This document shows, one piece after another, positions 11,501 to 24,043 of a DNA stretch of 64,000 bases. The first letter of the stretch is position 1. Each line of letters opens with the position of its first letter. Source of the stretch: Adineta vaga (taxonomy: Eukaryota > Rotifera); the NCBI GenBank assembly GCA_021613535.1, contig CP075492.1, positions 3,224,001-3,288,000 of the forward strand. The letters are read 5' to 3'. Under the pieces are notes generated by a model. That model made no database searches. It was not told the DNA's origin and saw nothing but the letters and a program-made list of their open reading frames with translations. The translations under genes were made by a program, and so were the position numbers.

Positions 11501-13991
11501 ATTCTATTCACTGTAATTAAAATAATAAGAAAAGATCATTCTTACCCCAAAATTGAGTACGAGTTACATTCCAATAGATTCCATTCGAACCTAAAAATGA
11601 AATACAAAAAAAACGAAATTATTTTTAATATGTATACGTACAGGGATTAACCAATGAAGCTGCAGTAGCTAAAGAAAAACAAAAGAATATGTTATGTTTC
11701 CAAGTACTAATTAGAAAGAGAAAATTTCTTCGCAATTGAGTTCGATGGTATAAAAAGAAGAGAGGTCTGTTAATAGATGTTAATAGATTTTGTTCGTTTT
11801 ATAGAACTACTAAATGAGATATATTTCGGTCAGTCGAATATTGTGCCATTTTCTCATCTTTTATGTAAATCTATATTGACATAGGTAATTGCGATTCTTA
11901 AAAAAAACGGTCAGACATCAGCTCATCTCATTTGCGAGTGAAGGTAAGATCGTATGGGAATAACATTTTATTAGATGGGTCATTCATAGTATCCTTTGAG
12001 TCTTTACGATTCGGATGAACAGCTTTTAAAGATCAAGCTGTGAATTTGACCGATCACAAGCGAAGCGCGGGAAGAACTATGTTTCATATCACTTCGTCGT
12101 TCTGAACACCCAGTCATGAGGTCAGATGTTCGTAAAGGATGGCACGAAACGTAGTTCATCCGAAGCGATTTATGAATGATTGCTTTTTCTTCATTCAGTC
12201 TCGTCTACTTAGAGTCATACTTTTCATCGGTTTATACTAATTTCTTCTAAATATATATTAATCTATGTCGTAACTGATGAATTTGATTCTCGTCTCGTCA
12301 GAAAGTGTACCCTAAATTTTTTATTCTTACTGTCAAAAGATACCAACTATGTACTCTTACTAATAAAATATTTTCAGTCTTTTTACTTATCGGTACTGTT
12401 GATGTTGATGTTGACGTGGATGTTGATGTTGACGTGGATGTTGATGTTGATGTGGATGTGGATGTGGATGTGGATGTCGTGGAAATTGTTGTCGGTGCCG
12501 TAGATGCTGTGGATACTGTTGTTGATGCCGTTGATACTGTTGTCGATGCCGTTGATACTGTTGTTGATGCTGTCGATGCCGTTGATACTGTTGTTGATGC
12601 TGTCGATGCCGTGGATACTGTTGTTGATGCCGTTGATACTGTGGATGCCGTGGATACTGTTGTTGATACTGTGGATGCCGTGGATACTGTTGTTGATGCC
12701 GTGGATGCCGCTGATGCTGTTGATGCTGTTGATGCTAAGAAGTATAATATTGGGAAAAGAAAATTCTAGCGAACCTTATGAGATTAAAATATAGAAGGTA
12801 TTGAAGTCACTTCATGAGATTGTGTAGTAAGATCATCTATATCATAGGGTATTTTATCGCCGCGAGATACTCTGTTGGATGAGAGTATGAGATTGTGATG
12901 CATTAGTATTTGGATAGTTATTGGGAAAAATACCGATACAAATTGTATCTATAACCTTTCATTATTTGCAAAAATACATGTGAACGTGCTACTTTGACAT
13001 GCAATATTTTTGAGTTCAAATTGACTGTACGTCTATTGTGAAATCTCAAAAAGCTAACGAACTCTCAGTTTTCCTACAACTCGTCTGCTCTCATTAGAAT
13101 ACATTTTCAAGAATTCTAAAAGTGACCTTTGTAAGCAACACCATCGACTTCTCATTATGCCAAGATGTCCTTCTAGAGTTGCTTCACAAGAAAATATTAA
13201 CTCAAGAATTACATAAGGAATAACGGCGTAGAGAAAAACTCACTTTGTTTGAGGGTAACCGACTGCGCTAGGCAAAGATAAAAGCCGTATAAATAATCGA
13301 GACTATTCCAAACCGTGTAGGGCTCATTCTTTTCTATGCGGATTACAGTTCCGTATGTTACTCACTCTTTGCTGAGTCCGATGAAGCGTCCTTTTTCAAC
13401 AATATAATCGGTACAGCGACACTTGCAGCAATAATGCATATTCCAATAATGATTGCTGCGGCAGTTCCCAGGATGATCAGAGCCAATCTACGTCGTTTTC
13501 TTCTAAGAAAAATAATGTAAGATAAAGATAGTGTTAGAAATATTAAATATGAACCTTTTCGCGAGCCGTGATGGAATCGTTTCAAGAATATCGGTATTTA
13601 TTGTAATTTGAGACGATCGTGCCGTGCTCTAAACAGCATAAATATGAATATAAAAGAGGAACTACTAGGATTTATTCAGGACGATATGTCAGCATGACCT
13701 CAGTGAGACTTGCATCCTCTCCTACAAACATGAGATGAATCTAACAATATTTAAGAATTGATAGAAGAATCTGAATAAATCAAGGATAGACTAAACTTTT
13801 GTTTGGTATGAAAAAGAAAGTTTCAAAAGAAATAAGAACGATTTTACTTTTCTTGATTGAGTTTCTAAGGCCATTGAGTTCAGATCGTCGACATCCCACA
13901 TACTACGTCTCTATATAACAATAAATCAATTCTAATTTATATCCATGATATAAAAGACTCTACTTACATTGGAGATCTTATATTGAGCCAT
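8546..13991 (-). CDS. Type II membrane protein: TM, Thr/Ser stalk, NHL-repeat propeller (10 exons)
   Basis: Hand-spliced exons: 13968-13991, 13848-13910, 13699-13716, 13555-13628, 13366-13502, 12387-12734, 11642-11668, 11546-11590, 10304-10798, 8546-8961; total 1647 nt, 548 residues, every phase matching. The short cytoplasmic tail ends in RRKRRR (about 60-65); one membrane helix follows (LALIILGTAAAIIIG onward, about 67-95). Next comes a 115-residue mucin-like Ser/Thr stalk encoded by the GATGTT/GATGCC-type repeats, then about 300 residues with NHL repeats (SPTGLFID...LYIADGGNYRV; LYVSDTYNNRV; LYVADRTNSRV). NHL propellers bind proteins or glycans; the topology places this one outside the cell. 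The last intron carries a hAT element and the fourth-from-last interval carries two telomere-like repeats. Ligand unknown. The least certain junctions are those around the 18-nt exon. Confidence 0.8.
9082..9882. mobile_element. Non-autonomous hAT-type element, 801 bp
   Basis: Both ends carry the same 17-bp terminal inverted repeat CAGAGCTCCGCGGGACG, and the element is flanked by an exact 8-bp duplication ATATATAC (9074-9081 and 9883-9890). CAG-initial TIRs plus 8-bp target duplications are diagnostic of hAT. Both subterminal regions are packed with the pentamer CCCGT (CGTCCCGTCCCG), the sort of clustered subterminal sites hAT transposases bind. The AT-rich centre has no transposase. It sits in the last intron of the NHL gene. 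The perfect target duplication and TIRs imply a young insertion. Confidence 0.92.
11265..11316. repeat. Telomere-like foldback (d), intronic
   Basis: GGTGGGGATGAGTG faces CCCACATCCACACCCTC; lies in an intron of the NHL membrane-protein gene. Confidence 0.5.
11411..11430. repeat. Telomere-like half site (e), intronic
   Basis: TGAGGGTGTGAGTGTGAGTA without an obvious partner arm; about 100 bases from repeat d. Confidence 0.4.
11979..12180. repeat. Foldback (MITE-like) sequence in NHL-gene intron
   Basis: Outer arms GTCATTCATA (11979) and TATGAATGAT (to 12180), and inner arms TTCGGATGAAC (12010-12020) and GTTCATCCGAA (12154-12164), are inverted copies. The pattern of two paired blocks about 200 bp apart suggests a small terminal-inverted-repeat element. 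No target duplication was identified. Confidence 0.45.
12392..12734. repeat. Imperfect trinucleotide/hexanucleotide array encoding the Thr/Ser stalk
   Basis: On the plus strand a GATGTT/GATGTGGATGCC-type array; on the minus strand, in the NHL gene's frame, it reads as S-T, A-S-T and T-T-V-S repeats. The long plus-strand frame rich in VD and AVDTV is a shadow. Confidence 0.8.
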
Positions 13992-15486
13992 ACTTTGTTG
14001 AACAATTTGATTCACTTGTGTTGCTTGTATACGACAACAAAATATTTAATTAATACTGTTGCAGAAGAAAAGTATCGATTCTATATAGAGATGAAATTTT
14101 TCGTTTTTCTTCTTCTTATGAAATTAACTGTATTGTTTGATTGTCCGCAACAGTCAAACTGTTTCTTCAAGCATTTTTTCATTTTAAACGTCCTCAAGTG
14201 CATAAAAGTAAAATATTTCATATTTTGGTTCTACTTGATGAATTCACTGTATTTCTCCTTATACAACACTAAACGATTGTATGAATAATAAAAACATGAC
14301 AATTGCATCTTCGAACGCCAAAGAATATGAGAAAATTTCTTAGTAATGATGATTGTATTATATAGATGAATTAGTATTCACGCCTATTCAGTTTGAAGGT
14401 GAAATGACAATAATTATTATAAACTGAATTTGATTTGCACTAAAAAAACTTTTCAATTATTAATAATCGATCATAATTTTTAGAAAATTTGTAATTAATT
14501 CTGTTTTTAGAACTGTAGAACAATCATTTCATCTCATAGCAATCTTAAAGATCTAGATATGGATAAGAGTGAGATTATAATAAGCAACAATTTTTCATAT
14601 CTATATTTCCTCATTGCCAAGATCAGTAGCATTGTGCAATACAAACGTGCTAAATTTATAACTTCTATTCTTTTTGCATTGTTCAATTTATTGAAATTTT
14701 TTTAAATATATGCATCGGTTTCACTCTATTATGTCAATATTTATTTTATTTTAATCTTTTGTTTTCATTTAAATAAACATATGCAAAGAAGAAACGATCA
14801 CGTGTTTCTTTATAAAAAAATGCGTGACTATCGACTGACATTTTTTCTCACAGATTGGTTTAAAAAAACAAATAAAAATAAATGAATTTTCTGTTGTTGA
14901 TGGATTGGTATTCCAACATCGTTATTGTGTGAGTGTGCTTCTCATATATTTTTATATTCACGCCTTAATTGTTTATACATTGTCTATCAACATTTTTCAA
15001 ATGTATTATTCAGCAACAAGTAAAAGAATGAAGAATTACTTTTTTAATCGTTTATGTAAAATCATTTGATAAGAAGAAGAGATGAATCCAAAAATGATAT
15101 ATATCTTAATTTTTTACCGTTTCATTCAAACTATTTTTATATTGATCAGTGATGAACACATGAACACTTATCGAAACCAATATACCCTCTAAATCATTAT
15201 TAATTAGAGCAAATTTCTATCGAGTTTATTGAATTGATTCTTAATGTCAGGAGAAAAGATTGTTTTTATCTATTCATAATGTTTATAGTACAGATATCAT
15301 GTTCATAACCGGTGATACATATTTTGTTCGATTGTTATTCACTCCTCTTATATATTTCATTCTCAGATTCTTTCTCGCTCCGCCTCACGTGTGAAAGAAG
15401 TAGGCAGGCATTATTTCGTCCTGTGCTGTATGTGCTTCACCTTCTCACAATACAATTCACTGTTCTCTTTTGTTCTTACAGTATTT

Positions 15487-15562
15487 TGAGGGTGTGGATG
15501 TGAGTTAGAGTATGGATGGTTCTTACTGTACGGTTACCTTCACTTCACCGACTCGCATCCTT
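15487..15562. repeat. Telomere-like foldback (f), degenerate
   Basis: TTGAGGGTGTGGATGTGAGT on the left, degenerate ACCTTCACTTCACCGACTCGCATCC on the right is written here only by position; pairing is partial. Confidence 0.4.
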
Positions 15563-15819
15563 TTTGTTGTTGTATTGTGTTGTGCTCGTATATGCATTCG
15601 TTTTTTTTATTATTGACTAATCTCGTATGTTACATGAAGCCATTAAAATCAGAATATATTTAAAGGAACTTGAAACTGAGTGTGAATGCGTATATGTCGC
15701 CCGATGATTTATCTTTAAATAGGAATTGAAATCTGGATTGTGGTAGTTATTTTGTCGAACCCGCTCACACTCCCAAAAAACAGAAGCAGAAACTGAATAT
15801 ATTCGAAAGGAATATTTTT

Positions 15820-15877
15820 GAGAGTGAGCAATGGGTGTGGGTGGGTATATCTTCTTCACCCACACTCACACCCTCAA
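15820..15877. repeat. Telomere-like foldback (g)
   Basis: GAGTGAGCAATGGGTGTGGG on the left; CACCCACACTCACACCCTC on the right. Confidence 0.6.
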
Positions 15878-16145
15878 TCTCCAGTTCATTTCATCAAAAT
15901 CATTATCTACCTCCGCAATAATCCAAGTCTTTAATTTAAACTCATACATAGATGGCGGTCAGTATTCAAATTATCCCTATAATATTTTGTGAATTGCATT
16001 TTTATTTTCAGCCTGCCCTCTTGACATTGGCATAATAAATCTCGAGGAACGTCATCTACATATACGAATCACGACGATGAGATCATGGAACAAAATCAAA
16101 ATGTGTCATATTTAGTTTACTGAGAAGTAATGTATATGGTGATGT

Positions 16146-17959
16146 TTAGAAAATGATCAAAGCTAAAATAATAAATACTAAAAATATAGTTAATTTTGAT
16201 AGTTCAGTTTTTGAAGCATTGCCAATTGAACAATCATCAGTTTGACATATGGTACGACGTTGTACAGGCGTTTGAATTTCTGATGATTGAAGATAAAAAT
16301 CCCAGAGATTTTGACATTCGTTTTGTAGTAAATTTCTCGTCATTTGGAACTCACCAGATGTCATGATTTGGAGCCAATTATCTTCTGATAGACTGTATTG
16401 AGGCCAAACAGGTCTTATCGAGGTTGGAAATTTTTCATCAATATATGTATCATTTTGATTTGGATTTCCATGTACGATGAATCGAGTTGTGAACTGCTGC
16501 AGAGCTAATGATAATTCAATTTCAGCCGATGTGAAGATGTAATTTGAAAAGAATAAAGGTTGATTAAAGAAAAATTGAAGTTCAGTGCCATGTAGCGCAC
16601 GAGTTGCATTGGCATTTTTGTAAACATCATATAGATTTGTAGTCACATATTCAAAACTGTATACAAAGACAACGGCTTGTCCAACAGTATAAAACGAGCT
16701 GCTCTAGCTGTTGGACATTGAATTTGATAGGCTGAATAGGCATCAGAGACAGCCCAACGTGGATCATTAATAGATTGATGAGCATACTTTTCTTGTGAAT
16801 AATACATAGCAATTGTTTGTTTGAGAGATGATGGTTCTTCTACGAGCATAGCAGCAAGTGCTGGAGCATTAGCCCACGTTATCTCGGTATATGGTATAGG
16901 TAAACCGAGCGAGTTCGTGTACAGATTGGTTCCTAATTCACCAGCACCTGCTTTTCCTGCTAATGTCGGATACGATGGAAATTTACCTTGTAAAAATAGC
17001 TGTCGAGTTGTTTGTGTGAAAAAGTGGCCATCGTAATTCGGTAGAAATAGGATACCATCAACGATAGTAAATATTTCTAATGCTGATAATCGACGAAGAC
17101 AGTCCATTTGAGCAGAACCCGTTAACTTTGAACAACTTGTTGAGTTAATGACTTTTTTCCCACGTTCTTCCATATCCACTAATGTATTTGGCCCATCGAG
17201 ACTTGGTTCACATGCACCTGCATGCAAAATAATTTGTTGAAACAATTTATTTGATTCCGGATTTAAAAGGTGATAACAAACACTAATTGAACCAGCTGAA
17301 TGTCCTTCCAGAGTTATGTTTTGATTATTACCATTAAAATCGTCAATATTCTCATTTATCCATCTCAACGCCAATTGTTGATCTTTCAAACCGTAATTTC
17401 CCGACGATGCAATCGTTGTACGCTCCTCACTTAAGGCCGACAAAGCAAAAAATCCGAACACATTCAAACGATAATAAACATGTACGTAGATCATCGATTG
17501 ACTAACTTTAACGAGATTGTAACCTTGTGGATCAAAGTCAGTCGATTGAAAAGCTCCCCCATGAAGATACACAACAACTGGATATCCAGCGGCTGAACGT
17601 GGTGTACTTGATGGAACATAAATGTTAAGATAAAGGCAATCTTCAGAACCGGTTATTTTTGGTTCAACACCAAGTGGATCTTTTCGTTGAAAACATTCCG
17701 ATTGACGTTGTTTTGCATTATATTGGTTTAGTTTTGAGGTATATGGTTGTGGATCCATCCACCGAAGAGAATCAACTGGTGATTTGGCATAGGGAACACC
17801 GAGAAAACTATATACCTTATCGGTTGAATTATAATTTCCAATTATCGAACCAAATTGTGCTGATGTAACAGTAGCATTATTATCCAATACGGTTATTGTG
17901 CTAGTCACAGCACAAACAAATGTCATCAGGATGACAATGGATATGTTAACTGTTTTCAT
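16146..17959 (-). pseudogene. Carboxylesterase/cholinesterase-like protein, one frameshift
   Basis: Type-B carboxylesterase fold: signal peptide (MKTVNISIVILMTFVCAVTS, Met at 17959 preferred over longer upstream frame), F-L-G-V-P-Y-A-K, the SEDCLYLNIYVP signature, oxyanion-hole HGGAF, nucleophile elbow GHSAG (Ser about residue 221), acidic position in AGAGELG, and catalytic His in LHGTELQFFF. The C-terminus (ELSKLTIFLVFIILALIIF) is a hydrophobic tail typical of a GPI signal or TM anchor, so the enzyme would sit outside the cell. The frame closes with TGA at 16643-16645 and continues in the -1 frame from about 16660, just before the catalytic His segment. Without the second part the enzyme lacks His and cannot hydrolyse esters. 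All other features are intact, so either a recent mutation or a sequencing indel. Confidence 0.82.
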
Positions 17960-18204
17960 TCTAATGATAACTAGAAGGTGTGTGTTTTTAAAAGAAAATA
18001 TCACAATGTGAGCGCAGATGTATTGAGAGTAATATCGCATCTCTTTTATGATGTTAGAAGGTTTATTTGATCAGAAGAAGAAAGAAACAGAACCAAAAAA
18101 TAACCAAAAGAAAGCGAATTCGTTATATCTTTGTTGAGTTGACTTTGACTCATTTGTCATAAAAAGAATTTTCGACAACAATGAAATAGCTATTAAATAA
18201 AAAC

Positions 18205-18260
18205 GAGGGTGGGTGTGGGTATAGGTGAAAGTATAAAATCTACTCCCACACCCACACCCT
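18205..18260. repeat. Telomere-like foldback (h)
   Basis: GAGGGTGGGTGTGGGTATAG on the left and CTCCCACACCCACACCCT on the right; one of the best-preserved copies, with two contiguous TGTGGG-type units on each arm. Confidence 0.7.
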
Positions 18261-18374
18261 TTGGACTTTAGAAACAAGATAATTCTTAAAAGATCAGAAA
18301 GGAACAAAATAGTTTTCTTTCAAATACAACACTATACAACGAATAAGAAATCAATTTATTATTTCTTTGTTTGA

Positions 18375-20407
18375 CTATGGTTTATACAACTCGACACTAT
18401 TTAAATATCCTTGCCCACCAATGATTAGTACATTTCCATTGGTTAATACAGATGCTGTATGATGGCGTCGGCCATAATTAAGATTGCTCATAGTGGTCCA
18501 TGTTTGTGTCGACGGATCATATAATTCAGTACTGTTTAAATAAAAGCTGCTACCTATTCCACCAGCAACAAGCACCTTACTATCGGTTAACAGAGATGCT
18601 GTATGATAACCTCGAATAGCATTCATATTAGTGCCAATTATCCATGTACCTGTTGATGAATCATACAATTCAGTACTTGCCAAATATTTACTTCCATTAT
18701 ATCCACCAGTAATTAATACCTTTCCGTTTGTTAATAAAGACGCTGTATGAACATTTCGAGCCAAATTACCAGTACTTGTCCACATTCCTGTTGATGGATC
18801 ATACAATTCAGCACTTTTGAAATAAGTACTACCATCATTCCCGCCTGCAACTAATACTTTTCCATTTGGTAAAACCGATGCTGTGTGACCAACCCGAGCA
18901 GTATTCATATTACCAGTACTTGTCCATACACCTGTTGATGAATCATATAGTTCAGCACTAGACAAAACGCTTCCTGTTTGTCCACCAGCAACCAAAACTT
19001 TTCCATTTGCTAATACAGATGCGGAGTGACTATATCGAGCAATATTCATATTCGCAGTGTTTGTCCATACACCAGTTGATGAATCATACTGTTCAGCACT
19101 CTTCATATTACCTCCATTATATCCAGCAGCAATCAATATTTTTCCATTGGTTAATATGGATGCTGTGTGATAAGATCGATTAGAATTCATGTAACTAGGT
19201 GTTGTCCATGTTTGCGTTGAGAAGACATACAAAGCCGTATTTCTAAAATAAGTACTAAGAGTGTGACCGCCAGCAATTGAAACATTTCCATTTGTTAACA
19301 CTGTAGCTGTTTGTGAGCGTGCACCATAACTCATATTATCCATATTTAACCATCCTATTAAAAGAAAGGAAAAAAATAAAGATTTCTATTGATGGAAATT
19401 TGTGTGTTTAAGAAGGTCGCTCAAATGCTAAGTTAACTCTTGCCATCTGGATGGTGAGATTGAAGGTTCAAGAACTCTGTACGACTATCAAAAAAATTCT
19501 ACTAAATACGATATAAAGAGATGTGTTCAAGAGTATAGGAAGACAAAAAAAGAAGAAGGAATTGATCATTATAGTTCTCATGTATTACAAAATGAATGGA
19601 CAAAGAACTATCATGGGTGCGCAACTTGATATATCACTAGCGCAAAACAAAACAGTACATTACCTAAGCTGTGTGATGTGGTACTGGTTGACGTTGTTGT
19701 AGATGTTGATATCGTCACAGTTGTTGCAACTAGAAATATAAAAATATGTCAATATTTTGACAGAATTCTGATATGATGTATTAAGTTTAAGGATGTAATA
19801 TAGAATAAAAACTATTAATCATACCTGGTATCAGAGGACTAATGCATGTATTAGTTTGATTGGAACAAGTCAAACTCAAATCTTGTCGACAAGATAACAT
19901 CAAAGAAGAACAATTTAATCCAGCATAAACTTGATTGAGACATATGAAACCATTCCAGTATGTATGCAATGGACATTGACACGTACTATTGATACATTGA
20001 AGATATCGATTTTCACCAGCAGAACATTGATCAAATGTTTGATTGAATAATGTATAATGTTTTGAAGCAGTTGTTGTATCGTAGAGAATAGCACCTATTC
20101 TCGATGTTAATGAAGTCGAATTAAGAATAACAGTTCCAGTTGAAAACTCTCCTTCAAATAAACGACAAACTAATGATAATGAATCATAATCAAATGTTCG
20201 GCATTGACGATCTTGATTGCATTTCATTGAACATCGAAGTAGAGATGCAATACCGAGAAAACTACCTAACAATTCAAGAGGATCTCGAGGTTGGAATACA
20301 CTACCAGAGTTACTGAATTGAATAGAAGATTCAAAGAGCAAATTTCGTTGCTGATATACGGTAGGAAAATTTATGAAATATAGAGCGAATAGAAAAATGT
20401 ATTTCAT
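18375..20407 (-). CDS. Secreted Cys-rich/EGF-like, Thr-stalk, seven-kelch protein (3 exons)
   Basis: Exons 19825-20407, 19664-19729 and 18375-19354 (583+66+980 nt, 542 residues), joined by phase-1 introns with GTATGA/CTAG and GTAATG/ATAG borders. Order: signal peptide (about 1-19), a Cys-containing PAN/apple-like segment (CSMKCNQDRQCRTFDYD), an EGF-like Cys segment (CINSTCQCPLHTYWNGFIC), a 22-residue Thr/Ser stalk in its own exon, then seven kelch-like blades with repeated H-T-A-S-[VL]-L-x-N-G-K-V-L-[VI]-x-G-G and E-L-Y-D-[SP]-S-T-G-x-W. This blade type is close to that of galactose-oxidase-like and bacterial kelch proteins. No TM helix, so probably secreted or matrix-bound. Several blades are very alike, implying internal duplication. 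Enzyme activity is not indicated. Confidence 0.85.
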
Positions 20408-23149
20408 CGTAGAAGAGTTAGTTATCTTGATTGAGAAAAATGAACAAAGTGAAATGAGTAGACTCTGATAGACATGTATATATATATAGTGTTTTTCTTG
20501 AGTATTTAGGTGATAGAATTATAATTGCGGAGGAATGAAAGTCCCATTATCATAATATTTGACGTCAACACCCTTATTGTGTGAAGAATAAATATGAACT
20601 GAAGTGCCTTTTCTTCTTATGACAGGACATTAAAGAAGCAATACTTATTTCCTTCATACCACTATACATCTTCACATCTCATTAATGCATTTCTAGTTTC
20701 CAGAATGGTTCTTTATCTTATCGCAATTCTCACTCATTAGCAGCAAACAGAGTGTCAGTCCATTATTATATTATCTTCTGCAAAATCTCGAAGTGTTCAT
20801 TTTTTAAACTAAAGATCTCACAGTTTCGATATTGTAAATATTTTGAAGGTATATATGTAGCAAATTATTCTGATACTGACACCCACTCGCAAAATGATGA
20901 CAGTGAAAAGATCGTCAGATCTAAGTGTGAACGTGATGGTAGTAGATTGGTGAGATTAATAGACTTTCTACTCATACTAACGTTCTCAAATATATATCGA
21001 CACTTGAATTTGGACGAACTTCTAAAATACTAGTTATAGTTAAGCGATATTTCGAAAGTGAAGGATATATAGATGAAATATATAATCTGCAAAATAACTC
21101 TTTCTATAGGTACTGTCGTCCATATCTGTGAACATAATCAAAACAGATTTGTTATCTTCATGCTCTTGTCACCATACCGCATGATATAGAGTTTAGAGAA
21201 CAATCAAATATGAGATAAGAATAGTATCAAGACGACGTGTATTCGAGAGCAAATGTGCGTATGAGTAGGTGGAAGTTAGAGAAGAAAATATATCACCACT
21301 TATCCTCAAGTCAGAAATATAGGCTTCAATTCGTCTGTTTCACTAAAAGATAGGTCAAACCGTTTGATTTCTTCGTTGAATGAGCAATTCTAAATTATCG
21401 ATCAAACATTCTCTTCTTCTACGTATAGCACAACATACAATTCCACATAACGTGTCATCGCTTATATAGCTCTGCAACAGATCCATTTGGACCAAGCGAG
21501 CGTGTCAATGACTTCTGAATGACAAACTGAAGAAAGCTCTGTGTTGTAAAAAGTTATTAGCAAAACAAATCTTTCAATTACGCAGCGCAGTTTCGCTGAA
21601 AATTTGTATTCCGTCTCATTTTCGTCAAAAAGCAACGTATAACCATCAACAATGACATCTTGACACATAACAACTGACTTAACATCGCTATTTATGAAGT
21701 TAAATGAACAGTCCCCTATAAAAATGTTCTCTGTTGGTGGAGAATTGATAAGTACTGAGAAATCATTCAAATCCATACTCGGCTTCCAGTTCATCGATAC
21801 ATGCTTGCCTACCGAACAGAGACACTTAAAAAGAAACAGAGAAAAGGAGCAAATAATCTCGTCAATGATTATAACACTTTTTTTCAACCTCTCCATTCAG
21901 AAGCAAGTTACTCCAGTCCAATTCATCCAAAGCTATTAATATTTTGGTATGAATGTATTTTAATTTCTTGCGTTTATTCATAAATGAACTATTTAATTTG
22001 AACGGAATATTGAAATTATCTTCTTTCTATGTTTTGAGCACGATTTGACAGTAAAATTCATCAGCTAGTGGCTAATCCTGGAGCCTTATCAAATAAGTCA
22101 AATCTTGATCTTGTTGTCTTCACTTGTCGTCCATGTTTTGGTTTGCTACAGCGATTATCATTGTCGAGACTTCTATTATCAATGGCACAAGTGTGCCAAG
22201 AGCAACATTGGCCCATATGTAAGACATCTCAGTTTACGTTTTCAGTTCTTTTCCAGCTAAGAAATTGAAATCAAGCAGGAAACAGTTTACCATGATCTTT
22301 TGTTAGATTATCAACTGTTTCTCTGTTACGCACGTCATTGTCAATATAATATTCTTGTAATTATTTCAAAAAAAGACATTTTTGTCCAGCTATTTCGAAA
22401 TTTTAACGTCATAGATATATGTCAAGTGGATTTTATGGAACTATGAATATATGCAGTTTTGCAGATCTGATTTTGCCCTATTTTTTTGGATGTTTTTCAA
22501 TTTAATTTTAATGATCATATATTCATTATAAAATAAACAAGAAAAATGTTCAACCATTAATGCAAGCTATTGAGAAAAGTAGCTGTCTTATTCATGCAAA
22601 AATCTATAAAACATTGAATACATAGATTTATTTTGATATGCTCTTCGTTTCGCAATGGTCAGAAAAAGATGATAGCACTTCTCTCGCTCGACGAAACGAC
22701 ATAATTTGATCAATGCTTTCATATGAATTGTATGTAGATATACTTAGTTTACGTAAGACGGTTCGAAAGTTTGTGACCATCTTTTACGAGTAATCACAGT
22801 CACAAAAAAGATCTATTGTTATACATAAATTAACAGTTATTAATATTCATATCCAACTGATATTTCAAAAAAATTATTTTTGTTTATCATCACAATTTTC
22901 CGATTGTCACAATAGAGGAACAGTGTAATTATGTCACCTGTACTCATTAAGATGGGTGAACCTATGTTATTCAGTTGATATGATCTGCTTATGCCAATAT
23001 ATTTTGTGATATAATTTACAACTACGGCTACTTCTATCCATAAATCATTGTCGATGAAAGACTGACTGAAACATCATGTACTAATGGGATATTTTCATGT
23101 TGGTTAATAAAAATAGTTGATGGCAAAACTATATTTGATCTTAGATAAT
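20408..23149. other. 2.7-kb gap
   Basis: AT-rich with several short frames (for example 21462-21896 on the minus strand) that show no family motif or splice-linked partner. No gene, RNA or element is supported. Confidence 0.4.
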
Positions 23150-23388
23150 CAAGTTTTTTTTCCAATGACGAAGATCCGTTTCAATGAAATCATCTTGTTC
23201 TTTGGTTTTTTGTAATTGTTTGGCTATAGGATGAAGCCTTGTTGATAGATTTTGGATATGAGCAGCTACGAGTTGTGATAATTCTGTTGCTTTTTGTTGA
23301 ATCTTTTCAATTGATTTTATTTCCCAATCATTAGTTTGTTGAATAGCTGGTGGTATATTATGACGGATATTATCAATAGCGAAACAAA
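23150..23388 (-). pseudogene. Coiled-coil exon fragment (TRIM/B-box-protein-like)
   Basis: After an acceptor-like TTTTTTCAAG, a frame of 79 codons reads a long amphipathic helix (DWEIKSIEKIQQKATELSQL, then HIQNLSTRLHPIAKQLQKTK, EQDDFIETDLRHW) and ends at TGA 23150-23152. This heptad-rich pattern with D-D-F-x-E-x-D-L-x-x-W is typical of coiled-coil parts of rotifer B-box/NHL and similar ubiquitin-ligase-like proteins. A possible preceding exon (IEQLYSEIDLEK, near 23410-23460) has matching phase but an upstream in-frame stop, and no RING, B-box or C-terminal domain is present. It looks like a detached exon or a gene relic. Confidence 0.45.
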
Positions 23389-24043
23389 CTTGAAAAAAGA
23401 CTAGATTGTAAGTGAAATTTGATTCAAATGTGAGATTTAGTACTTTTCTCTAAGTCAATTTCTGAATATAGCTGCTCAATCAAAGATCACGGATTCAACC
23501 GGGAGTTAGCGCGTCCGCTTGCAGTATTTCAACTACATCTCCTCTCTACGGCATAATAGAGATCAGAAATTTTTACCAGACACACATTTATAGATGAGGA
23601 CACAACCATCCTATTCAACAAGGAATATGTCCTGAAAACGTATTATCTTGAAGGAGTGTGATGGAGAGTAGTATAATACTTTTTATTTATTATATAGATA
23701 TGTTCACATGTGAAAGAAACGATAAACAATAAAATTGTGATGAAAATATACAATGAATTTAAATCTAAGATGTAATCTAACATGGATTTCTTAGTAATTG
23801 GTTGATATCATAATTTTCCACATTGTAAAATAGAATTTAATTTTCTATCTCATCGAAATGAATGGAATTGGAAAGAGATATATTCGCAACTTCATAGCAA
23901 AATCCGTACAACGTTGCATTATAAATGAATAGATCTTTCATTAAGAACATTTAATTAAATCATTTTCACTTGCATTTCAGTGATTATCGCCAGCTATATA
24001 AATATTCATGATTATGAGATAGAGTGTTTGTTCTTTGACATCT
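23389..24043. other. Gap
   Basis: Contains the possible relic exon noted above; otherwise nothing recognised. Confidence 0.4.

Larger units (their letters stand above)
13992..16145. other. 2.1-kb gap with two foldback repeats
   Basis: Very AT-rich; no gene supported. Telomere-like repeats f and g occur near the downstream end. Confidence 0.5.

Noticed and set aside
12305-12794. Long plus-strand frames rich in Val-Asp or Leu repeats
   Set aside because: They are translations of the repeat array that encodes the Thr/Ser stalk of the minus-strand NHL gene, whose splice phases fit on both sides.
18071-18307. Minus-strand frame crossing a foldback repeat
   Set aside because: Its middle is the translated telomere-like repeat (h); no coding signal outside it.
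21462-21896. 144-codon minus-strand frame
   Set aside because: No family motif, membrane pattern or splice-linked exon; faint resemblance of its LLFDENE segment to a frame at 49916-50179 is too weak to call an element.
23500-23570. tRNA-like segment (GCGGACGCGCTAACTCCCGG with a GGTTGAATCC-like T arm)
   Set aside because: Could not build a proper acceptor stem, D arm and anticodon arm; at most an old tRNA-derived fragment.
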